Of a DNA stretch of 64,000 bases, positions 50,009-57,056 are shown one piece after another; positions within the stretch are counted from its first letter, which is position 1; each line of letters opens with the position of its first letter. The DNA lies in contig NZ_LT635801.1 of NCBI RefSeq assembly GCF_900128495.1, positions 3,740,200-3,804,199 on the forward strand, read 5' to 3'. A program made the position numbers and the translations under genes. The notes beneath the pieces were generated by a model, which worked only from the letters and a program-made list of their open reading frames with translations, was not told where the DNA came from and did no database searches. The DNA is from Bacteroides ilei. Its GTDB lineage: Bacteria > Bacteroidota > Bacteroidia > Bacteroidales > Bacteroidaceae.

Positions 50009-51187
50009 TTAATGATGGAACAGGCGGATACCTGTAAACGCCATTGCAATGCCATATTTGTCGCAGGTTTCTATAACATGATCGTCACGTACGGAACCTC
50101 CGGCTTGTGCTATGTATTCCACTCCACTTTTATGTGCACGTTCAATGTTATCACCGAAGGGGAAGAATGCATCAGATCCTAAGGCTACACCTTTCAGGTT
50201 TTTCAGCCATTCGCGTTTTTCTTCCCGGGTCAGGATTTCCGGTTTTTCTGTAAAGAACTGTTGCCATACGCCATCCGCCAGAACGTCATCATGTTCATCG
50301 CTGATGTAGACATCAATTGTATTGTCACGGTCGGCACGGCGGATTTTTTCTACCCATGGAAGATTCAAAACTTTAGGGTGTTGACGCAGGAACCAAATGT
50401 CGGCTTTATTTCCGGCCAGGCGTGTACAATGGATACGGCTTTGTTGTCCGGCACCTATACCTATTGCCTGTCCGTCCTTTACATAACATACCGAGTTGGA
50501 TTGGGTGTATTTTAATGTAATCAGTGCAATCTTCAGATCACGTTTAGCCGATTCCGGGAAATTCTTGTTTTGAGTCGGTATATTGGAAAACAGTTCATCG
50601 CCGTTTAGCTTGATTTCGTTACGTCCCTGTTCGAACGTGATTCCGAAAACATCTTTGTGTTCGATGGGGGCAGGATGGTAAGTCGGATCAATTTTGATAA
50701 TATTATAGGTCCCTTTACGTTTGTTCTTCAGTATCTCAAGAGCTTCAGGCTTGTAGCCGGGGGCTATGATGCCATCTGATACCTCACGGTTGATGAAACG
50801 GGCTGTTTCTTCGTCGCAGATATCGCTTAAGGCAATAAAGTCGCCGTATGACGACATACGGTCGGCTCCTCTGGCACGTACATAGGCATTGGCCAACGGT
50901 GATAGAGGAAGATCGCCTACAAAATAGATTTTCTTCATGGTTTCGTCAAGTTCCAGGCCGATGGCTGCACCTGCAGGGCTGACGTGTTTGAAAGAGGTAG
51001 CGGCAGGCATACCTGTGGCTTCTTTCAGTTCTTTAACTAGCTGCCATCCGTTCAGTGCATCCAGAAAATTGATGTATCCCGGACGTCCGTTTAGCACCTC
51101 GATAGGCAATTCTCCCTCCTGCATGAATATGCGGGCCGGCTTCTGGTTAGGGTTACAGCCGTACTTCAAAGCTAATTCTTTTGCCAT
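50009..51187 (-). CDS. Stand-alone AICAR formyltransferase (PurH C-terminal-type)
   Basis: The 392-residue protein carries the AICAR transformylase domain of PurH: the start KYGCNPNQKPARIFM, the active-site SFKHVSPAGAAIG with the catalytic Lys-His pair near 67-68, RARGADRMSSYGDFIALSD, LKYTQSNSVCYVKDGQAIGIGAGQQSR and the late GSDAFFPFGDNIERAHKSGVEYIAQAGGSVRD. The N-terminal IMP cyclohydrolase domain of full PurH (about 200 residues) is absent. It would formylate AICAR to FAICAR from 10-formyl-THF in purine synthesis. Bacteroides usually also have a full purH elsewhere, so this may be a second, specialised or salvage copy. Confidence 0.92.
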   Translation of the reverse strand: MAKELALKYGCNPNQKPARIFMQEGELPIEVLNGRPGYINFLDALNGWQLVKELKEATGMPAATSFKHVSPAGAAIGLELDETMKKIYFVGDLPLSPLANAYVRARGADRMSSYGDFIALSDICDEETARFINREVSDGIIAPGYKPEALEILKNKRKGTYNIIKIDPTYHPAPIEHKDVFGITFEQGRNEIKLNGDELFSNIPTQNKNFPESAKRDLKIALITLKYTQSNSVCYVKDGQAIGIGAGQQSRIHCTRLAGNKADIWFLRQHPKVLNLPWVEKIRRADRDNTIDVYISDEHDDVLADGVWQQFFTEKPEILTREEKREWLKNLKGVALGSDAFFPFGDNIERAHKSGVEYIAQAGGSVRDDHVIETCDKYGIAMAFTGIRLFHH

Positions 51188-51228
51188 AATTATGTAAATT
51201 GATTTGATTTCTACAAAAATAACGATTA

Positions 51229-51261
51229 TTTTCCTCTTATTGAAAAATCTTGTTACCTTTG
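51229..51261 (+). promoter_or_regulatory. Promoter of the riboswitch leader
   Basis: TTTT at 51229-51232, a 21-nt spacer and TACCTTTG at 51254-51261, a match to TAnnTTTG. The predicted start, near 51268, falls just before the riboswitch. Confidence 0.55.
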
Positions 51262-51265
51262 TAAC

Positions 51266-51545
51266 GCATCGGTTCGATCTGTGTTTTATGTACAGATTGA
51301 TTAAAAGGGAATCAGGTGGAAATCCTGGACAGTCCCGCTGCTGTGAGTTTCATTATGTAAGTCTTTCATTATTTGAGTCACTGGATAAAGGATTATCGGG
51401 GAAGACATTGGAAGATGGAAACGAGTCAGAAGACCTGCCATGCATAGTTTCTGCACTGCTTTCGAGGAAAAAGCGTGGGAGTATGGGTTTATGATCTGTT
51501 TCATATTCATGTCCGGTGGCTTTTCTTTTTTTCATTGCAGTGCCG
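51266..51545 (+). ncRNA. Cobalamin (B12) riboswitch
   Basis: The core of the cobalamin riboswitch is readable: AAAAGGGAATCAGGTG at 51303-51318, then GAAATCCTGGACAGTCCCGC at 51319-51338 with the B12 box-like CCGCTGCTGTGAG (51335-51347), the mid-region GAGTCACTGG (51375-51384), and the closing GAGTCAGAAGACCTGCC (51423-51439). Spacing is typical of the class. The downstream part (51440-51545) may be the expression platform: GCACTGC at 51453-51459 is complementary to GCAGTGC at 51537-51543. The controlled gene is the DUF4465 lipoprotein at 51611. Confidence 0.93.
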
Positions 51546-51610
51546 TTTGTCTTGATATCGGCGATTAATAGGTTTTTATAATGTTGAACTAATAATAGAT
51601 TTGATTGGCA

Positions 51611-52360
51611 ATGAAAAAATTATCTCTTTTTTTTCTCTCATTGATGTGTATTACATTGTGGAGTTGCAGCGATGATGAAAATCCCGCAATTGAAGTTGTT
51701 GTGAACTTTAGTGATAAGTTGACAGACCCTAATTCTTCCTTTCAACCGGAAGGCGGTGAGGTGGACGGATATTATAAGGTTGTAACCTTTACCGATACCC
51801 GGAATTTGGTTGAAATGCCCAGCTATTATAGTGATTGGGGATTTGGTGGCGGATTTACTTATACGAATATTTCAGATAAAACTACTCCCGGTTATATGAA
51901 TCTGGGAAATATTACCGGTGTGGGTAGGAGCGGAAGTGTGTATCTGACTGCCAATTCGAATGCATATACTCCGGCATATGTAAAGAATCTGGATGTCAGT
52001 AAATATCAGTTCAAGGGAGCTTGGGTTACGAATTCCACTTATGCATATTTGGCTGTAAAGGATGGTAATGACGGGAATAATCCTGCTTTGGTCCGGAAAT
52101 TTGGTGATGGAGACTGGTTTAAACTGACTGCTGTAGGGTATGATGTTTCTGATAAGGAGTTGGGTCGTGTCGATTTTTATCTTGCTGATTATCGTGACGG
52201 GCAAAGTAAGGTAGTAAATGCATGGGAGTGGTTCGATTGGAGTGCGTTGGCTACAGCCGACCATATCAGCTTTGAATTGTCTTCTACCGATTCGGGTGAA
52301 TTCGGGATGAATACACCGTCTTATTTCTGTATGGATGGAATCACATTGGTTGAGAAATAG
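51611..52360 (+). CDS. DUF4465 lipoprotein, probable surface B12-binding protein (BtuH-like)
   Basis: A 249-residue lipoprotein with signal sequence MKKLSLFFLSLMCITLWSC (lipobox LWSC, Cys19). The residues after the Cys (SDDENPA) are acidic, which fits the lipoprotein export signal for surface exposure in Bacteroidetes. The rest is a beta-sandwich DUF4465 domain (about 50-249, SYYSDWGFGGGFTYTNIS, YLAVKDGNDGN, VVNAWEWFDWSALATADHISFELSSTD, SYFCMDGITLVEK). A Bacteroidetes family of B12-binding surface lipoproteins named BtuH has been described and I believe it belongs to DUF4465; that link is from memory. Control by the riboswitch upstream supports a B12 role. Only gene of its unit. ATG 51611 used; a TTG two codons upstream is in frame. 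Confidence 0.85.
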   Translation: MKKLSLFFLSLMCITLWSCSDDENPAIEVVVNFSDKLTDPNSSFQPEGGEVDGYYKVVTFTDTRNLVEMPSYYSDWGFGGGFTYTNISDKTTPGYMNLGNITGVGRSGSVYLTANSNAYTPAYVKNLDVSKYQFKGAWVTNSTYAYLAVKDGNDGNNPALVRKFGDGDWFKLTAVGYDVSDKELGRVDFYLADYRDGQSKVVNAWEWFDWSALATADHISFELSSTDSGEFGMNTPSYFCMDGITLVEK

Positions 52361-52378
52361 TCTATAGTTTTATTAATA

Positions 52379-52423
52379 AAAGGCTTGCTCGTCGGAAAGT
52401 TTTTCTCGAGAGCAAGCCTTTTC
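52379..52423. terminator. Terminator after the DUF4465 gene
   Basis: A 12-bp stem (AAAGGCTTGCTC at 52379-52390 with 52410-52421), T-rich on both outer sides; it can also end the convergent DUF2490 transcript. Confidence 0.75.
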
Positions 52424-52459
52424 CGTTATTTTAATGGTGGGCTGTTGAACAGCTTTATT

Positions 52460-53113
52460 TCAGAACTTATATATACATTCCACACCGAAAATATTTTTCC
52501 TGGCGTCTGCTTCCCATTGTCGGCAATAAAAAGCCTCCGCTTCCCAACTTTCAGCCAACGGGAAGCTTACTCCTCCTCGGTAGCGCATACGCTTTATATC
52601 AAAATGTTCGCTCTTTCCCAAACCGTTGTACATTTCCACGGAAACATATGGTTCCAGCTTGCAGCGGGCTATATCGTAGGCCATTTTCAATCTGGAGCGT
52701 AATCTGAATTCTTTTTCTTCCGAATTGAATGTATGTTGAAAACGCTCGCGCAGCGAAAACTTCCAACGTAGCCATTGCCCCGATACAGTGCCGTCCATAT
52801 GATAGCGGTGTCTGAATTTCCAGCCTTCTTCTCCCCGGTTCCGGTAGTGTATCTCATAGCCGGTTCCTATCTTCAGGCATGGTAACAAGTCATATTTCGC
52901 TTCCACATCGAGCCCCCAGCGGTCTGTCATACTCAGATTATTTTTTGTCCGCCATTCCAGTCCGGTCGATACATCCAGGCGTTTCCGTACTTTGTACTCC
53001 ACCTTCATCTTGGCCCAAGTAGTATAATCTGCTTCCTGCGTCCAGACATCCAAGGGCAGCCAGCCTATCAAACAGGCCAGCAGGCGATAAAAAAATCGGT
53101 CCTTTGTTCCCAT
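52460..53113 (-). CDS. DUF2490 outer-membrane protein
   Basis: A 217-residue exported protein of the DUF2490 family. From ATG 53113 (MGTKDRFFYRLLACLIGWLPL) it has a weak signal peptide and then a series of amphipathic strands (DYTTWAKMKVEYKVRKRLDVSTGLEWRTKNNLSMTDRWGLDVEAKYDLLPCLKIGTGYEIHYRN ... VECIYKF ending in Phe), as in a barrel. The family is common beside phospholipid or outer-membrane genes, with no assigned activity. It lies 140 nt downstream of the GlpT-like gene on the same strand, with no terminator in between that I can see, so it may be the last gene of the SusCD-GDPD-GlpT unit. Confidence 0.8.
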   Translation of the reverse strand: MGTKDRFFYRLLACLIGWLPLDVWTQEADYTTWAKMKVEYKVRKRLDVSTGLEWRTKNNLSMTDRWGLDVEAKYDLLPCLKIGTGYEIHYRNRGEEGWKFRHRYHMDGTVSGQWLRWKFSLRERFQHTFNSEEKEFRLRSRLKMAYDIARCKLEPYVSVEMYNGLGKSEHFDIKRMRYRGGVSFPLAESWEAEAFYCRQWEADARKNIFGVECIYKF

Positions 53114-53253
53114 TGCTATAAAATATATAATTATAAAAATAAACCATAAATCTGAAAACATTCTGAAATTTGAGAATATATTCAGATTTAATGCATTATC
53201 TAGATTAGATTGTACAGATACGGTATGGGCACAGTTCTAAAAAGTAGTAAAGA

Positions 53254-54600
53254 TTATTTCTTTTTTCCTGCATTCCAGACCAGTAATGCCAGTAATGTCG
53301 ACAGTACGGCCGCTCCTATCCAGAACCAGTTGATGTATGTAAAGTCATATACTTCAACACCGTCTATCAGACTCTTGTTACCCTCTATCAGCAGACCACT
53401 CATTACGTCCTGCAGGCCCGCCCCTATATAGCTGGCTATGCCTACAATACCTAGTGCGGCTCCCGATGCGTTACGCGGTGCTATATCCACAGCCATCAGT
53501 CCGCCTAGAAAACATAGCAGTACACCGATACCCGAGCCGAACAATACCATTGCCATGATATCAAGCCAGAAATGTACCCCCGGTACCAGCAGGAACAGGC
53601 ATAGGGCTATCACGTTCATTAGTCCGAATATAAGAGCCGGCACATTCCTGCGTCCGCCGAACAGTTTGTCTGATATGACACCTGAAAACATTGTTCCGAT
53701 GATGCCGCACACCGAGCTGACCGAAATGATGAAACTTGCATCCAGTGTCGTATAACCTTTTTGGGCTTCCAGGTAAAATACCCCCCAGCTGTTTACCGCA
53801 TAGCGGCTGATGTACATGAAAGCACTGCTCAGTGCCAGAATCCAGATGGCCGGATTTCGCAGTACCGCCTTTTGCGCACGGTTGAAATCTTCTACTTTTG
53901 ATGCGTTCCGTTCTTTTTTCTCCTTAGGCCGGTTTATTGCTGGAAGCCCTTTGCTTTGCGGAGAGTCATGAAAGAAACGCCATACTATCAGTGCCCCTAT
54001 CAGGCCAATCATGCCAGCTCCCAGAAAACCGTAACGCCAACCCGATACACTGACGATGGATGCCACTACAATAAAGGTCAACGCTTCACCAATGTTATGA
54101 CTGGCGCTCCAGAATCCGTAGAAAGAGCCTCGTTTCTTATCGTCGAACCAGCGTGATAATCCTACTACGCACGAGGCGGCACCCATCGACTGGAACCAGC
54201 CACTGATGCCCCACAATATGGCAAACAGCACAAACGAGTGTATGAATCCCAGACACAGGTTCACCAGCGCAGTCACCAGCAGGCCCGTACTCATAAAACG
54301 ATTTATGTTGCTGCGGTCGGCCAGGAAGCCGTTTGTCAGTTTGCCTACTGCATACGTAAAGAATAGTACAGAGCCGATGATACCCAGCTCCGTTTCCGAA
54401 AATATTCCCTCCTCCACAATAGGTTTCTTCACTACATTCAGGCTCAGACGGCATACGTAGTACAATCCGTAACCTGCTGTGGCCGAAAGGAATGTAGACC
54501 ACTGCATCCGCTTCAGCCGACGCTGCTGTTCAGCCAAAGACTCCCCGTTACAGGGCGCCGCTGGCGACACCCTGTAAAAATCAATGATATGTTTCAGCAT
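53254..54600 (-). CDS. glpT: GlpT-like major facilitator transporter (organophosphate:phosphate antiporter family)
   Basis: The 448-residue protein belongs to the OPA/GlpT branch of the major facilitators. Seen are GYGLYYVCRLSLNVVKKPI at the end of segment 1 with the conserved Tyr and Arg, YAVGKLTNGFLADRSN (A-like motif after segment 2), ISGWFQSMGAASCVVGLSRWFDDKKRGSFYGFWSASHNIGEAL (GlpT-type segment 4-5 stretch), and GVISDKLFGGRRNVP in the second half. It would exchange glycerol-3-phosphate (or a similar organophosphate) for phosphate at the inner membrane. ATG 54600 is used; the 37 further in-frame codons upstream are not hydrophobic and not conserved. Only 20 nt separate it from the phosphodiesterase gene, so their products probably act in series. 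Confidence 0.88.
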   Translation of the reverse strand: MLKHIIDFYRVSPAAPCNGESLAEQQRRLKRMQWSTFLSATAGYGLYYVCRLSLNVVKKPIVEEGIFSETELGIIGSVLFFTYAVGKLTNGFLADRSNINRFMSTGLLVTALVNLCLGFIHSFVLFAILWGISGWFQSMGAASCVVGLSRWFDDKKRGSFYGFWSASHNIGEALTFIVVASIVSVSGWRYGFLGAGMIGLIGALIVWRFFHDSPQSKGLPAINRPKEKKERNASKVEDFNRAQKAVLRNPAIWILALSSAFMYISRYAVNSWGVFYLEAQKGYTTLDASFIISVSSVCGIIGTMFSGVISDKLFGGRRNVPALIFGLMNVIALCLFLLVPGVHFWLDIMAMVLFGSGIGVLLCFLGGLMAVDIAPRNASGAALGIVGIASYIGAGLQDVMSGLLIEGNKSLIDGVEVYDFTYINWFWIGAAVLSTLLALLVWNAGKKK

Positions 54601-54620
54601 GTAATCTTTCCTCCCCCTTG

Positions 54621-55535
54621 TCAGTCGTGCAACTTCTTTTCTTTCAGGTACTCCAGCAACAAGGCCGGACGGTCGGTCTGTATCAGTTTCGCTCCTTGTC
54701 CTATTATCCATCCCCAGCTTTCTTCCGGTTCTTTTAGTTCCACAGCACGGTCATCGTCATGCCCGCCGCACAGCTCCGGCCACAGACTGTTGATAAATAT
54801 CCGGGCACCACTTTCGCGCACCTTCTTTATCAGTCGCTGCACTTCCGGTCCGTCATTATCAAACACAAGTTCAAAAGCCGCCGGTTTCATGTGGGCCAAG
54901 TAGCCGTCAATAATGGCCTCAGCCCCTTCCTTATGCAGGTTTACCACCGGCATAAAGACCATCTTCTCCAGCACGTCGCCATGTTCGGCCTTCACTTTCT
55001 CGTAGGGATTATCCGATTTCATGATGCATTGCCCCACCGTACCCGTCTTTTCCAATACGGCGTATGCTTCCTGAAAGTAATCATAACCTTTATCTACGTT
55101 CACCTTGATTTTGCCCTTACACAGCGTCATCACTTCCTCAAACGTAGGAATCTTATGGCGAGTCTTATGTCCGGCTCCATTTTTCAGGTTAAATCGACGG
55201 ATTTCTTCCAGGGTGTAGTCTTCTGGTCTCCCTTTTCCTGTCGTCGTACGGTCAATTGTCTTATCATGCATCAATATCAGTTGTCCGTCTTTTGTTTTCT
55301 TCAGGTCTATCTCAACCATATCCACTTCCATTTCGATGCAGTTTTGTATGGCTTGTAGGGAATTCTCCGGGGCATTACGCCAGTCGGCACGGTGAGAGAC
55401 GACTAGAATTCCGTTTCCATAGAAGGCCTCAGGAATCTTCGATCCGGATTGGGCATATAACATTCCTGATTTTCCTCCATAAGTTCCAACTGCAAATAGT
55501 GAACAGGCTATAATTATCTTTATAATAAAATTCAT
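54621..55535 (-). CDS. Exported glycerophosphodiester phosphodiesterase
   Basis: GDPD enzymes cut glycerophosphodiesters (deacylated phospholipids) to glycerol-3-phosphate plus the alcohol. The 304-residue protein has a signal peptide (about 1-28, cut near LYAQ) and a full GDPD TIM barrel: HRADWRNAPENS (His48-Arg49, Asn-Ser at 58-59), VEIDLKKTKDGQLILMHD (EID at 75-77, His90-Asp91), the central VNVDKGYDYF, and LIQTDRPALLLEYL near the end. It should act in the periplasm, giving glycerol-3-phosphate to the transporter just downstream (20-nt gap). The ATG at 55535 is chosen for the signal peptide. It lies 108 nt after susD with a dyad between. Confidence 0.93.
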   Translation of the reverse strand: MNFIIKIIIACSLFAVGTYGGKSGMLYAQSGSKIPEAFYGNGILVVSHRADWRNAPENSLQAIQNCIEMEVDMVEIDLKKTKDGQLILMHDKTIDRTTTGKGRPEDYTLEEIRRFNLKNGAGHKTRHKIPTFEEVMTLCKGKIKVNVDKGYDYFQEAYAVLEKTGTVGQCIMKSDNPYEKVKAEHGDVLEKMVFMPVVNLHKEGAEAIIDGYLAHMKPAAFELVFDNDGPEVQRLIKKVRESGARIFINSLWPELCGGHDDDRAVELKEPEESWGWIIGQGAKLIQTDRPALLLEYLKEKKLHD

Positions 55536-55566
55536 AAATATCCTTTTTATAAAATATCCAATAATG

Positions 55567-55628
55567 GCTGGAGACATGCCAGAAGATTGTTCCTATTGTT
55601 ACTCCTACCTTTTGGACATGACTCCAGC
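55567..55628 (-). repeat. Dyad between susD and the phosphodiesterase gene
   Basis: GCTGGAGACATG (55567-55578) pairs with CATGACTCCAGC (55617-55628), with one A:A mismatch and a 38-nt loop. It may stabilise or attenuate the mRNA after susCD, as is common in Sus-type operons; no T-run. Confidence 0.45.
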
Positions 55629-55643
55629 ATCATTCATCTTTTC

Positions 55644-57044
55644 TTAATTATATCCCGGATTTTGTGGAAACTTATTCTGATCATCCACCAAGTCTACTTC
55701 TGTCTTCGGCAGCGGATACAAATAATCGTTTGCGGTTATTGTCAATCCTACTTTGGCCATTTCGCTGATGGCCATATCTGTACGGATCAAATCAAACCAA
55801 CGGTGTAGTTCAAAAGGCAACTCCAGTCGTCTTTCCAGTAAGACGGCCAGGCGGAATTCGTTTTGTCCGGGTAATTCCAGAGCTGTATATTCCGATGCTT
55901 TCGCACGTTTCCTGATTTCGTTGAGGTATTTCATAGCCAAGCTGTTCGGAGAACCGTCATAGCCTAATTCGTTATGTGCTTCAGCAGCCATGAGCAATAC
56001 ATCAGCCCAGCGTAACAGCGGGATATCAAAGCCTACCGTGGATGTTGTAGAATCAAAAGTATCATAGTATTTGGCGACTACATTATTGTTGGAATCTACC
56101 CGTTTATATTCAATCAGTGACCTCCGCTCGTCTGTGGATTCGTAAGCCTCTTTCAATCTGTTGTCCATCAATGTCTTATCGTCCCGGAAATAATCATTAT
56201 ATGAATCATGTCCTTCGCCTACGATGGTTTTCGACCAGCGTACGGCAAATAGTATTTCCTTGTTCATTTCATTTTCTACGGCGAATACATCGGCTACATT
56301 CTCCAATAATCCGTATTGGGAGCCATATGTATTGATCAGATTATCCAATAGGGAAGCAGCATCTGTCCATTTCTTTTCAGTCAGGTATACTTTGCCCAGC
56401 AAAGCCATTGCAGCAACAGAAGTGGCTCTACCCAGTCGCTCATCCGATACGGTTGCCTCCAATTTACTTATAGCTGCTTTCAGGTCATTTTCTATCGCTG
56501 TATAGATATCTGCCACCGGAGTACGTCCATACAGTGTTGCTTCTTGTGCCGAAATAGGTTCAAGGATCAATGGCGCATCTCCCCATAAACGTACGATGTT
56601 GAAATAAGCCAAAGCCCGCAAGAAAGCAGCTTCCCCTTCGTACTGGTTACGCAAGTTGGCATCAGTTACTGTTCCGGAATAGGCCAATATGTTGTTACAA
56701 CGGTAAATCTGGTTGTATAATCCTTTCCACACACTTCTTACGACATCATTCCCAGAAGTTACCGTAAACTTGTCAATGAAATAATAGATTCCACCTGAGC
56801 CACCGGGATTAATGTCCTCAATGTTATCCGACCGTAATTCTGTCATGGCTATCAGCTTCTGTCCGTATAAGTCATTGTCCTGCAGGGAAGAGTAACAACC
56901 CGACAAGGCCGATTCAATATCCGTCGCATCTTTGTAGTAATTTCCTGAAGAAGCTTCCGAGATAGGTGTCAGGTCTAGGAAATCGTTGCAGCTTGTGGCC
57001 AACAGCAGGCTCAATATACCTGCTACATAATATTTCAGTTTCAT
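55644..57044 (-). CDS. susD: SusD/RagB-family outer-membrane lipoprotein
   Basis: A 466-residue surface lipoprotein that caps the SusC barrel and captures substrate. Lipobox LLATSC (Cys19) is followed by NDFLDLTPISEASSGNYY. SusD signatures: the N-terminal TPR-like helices, YEGEAAFLRALAYFNIVRLWGDAPLILEP (about 133-161), LGRATSVAAMALLGKVYLTEKKW (about 203-225) and the C-terminal LLRWADVLLMAAEAHNELG and ERRLELPFELHRWFDLIRT. Nucleotide gap to susC is 12, so they are co-translated. Which ligand it binds is not readable; the two following genes suggest a glycerophosphodiester. Confidence 0.95.
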   Translation of the reverse strand: MKLKYYVAGILSLLLATSCNDFLDLTPISEASSGNYYKDATDIESALSGCYSSLQDNDLYGQKLIAMTELRSDNIEDINPGGSGGIYYFIDKFTVTSGNDVVRSVWKGLYNQIYRCNNILAYSGTVTDANLRNQYEGEAAFLRALAYFNIVRLWGDAPLILEPISAQEATLYGRTPVADIYTAIENDLKAAISKLEATVSDERLGRATSVAAMALLGKVYLTEKKWTDAASLLDNLINTYGSQYGLLENVADVFAVENEMNKEILFAVRWSKTIVGEGHDSYNDYFRDDKTLMDNRLKEAYESTDERRSLIEYKRVDSNNNVVAKYYDTFDSTTSTVGFDIPLLRWADVLLMAAEAHNELGYDGSPNSLAMKYLNEIRKRAKASEYTALELPGQNEFRLAVLLERRLELPFELHRWFDLIRTDMAISEMAKVGLTITANDYLYPLPKTEVDLVDDQNKFPQNPGYN

Positions 57045-57056
57045 AAATCTGCTATT

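Noticed and set aside
51188..51610. Short frames in both strands of the B12 leader
   Set aside because: They cover the conserved riboswitch core, which explains the sequence; no family or start signal.
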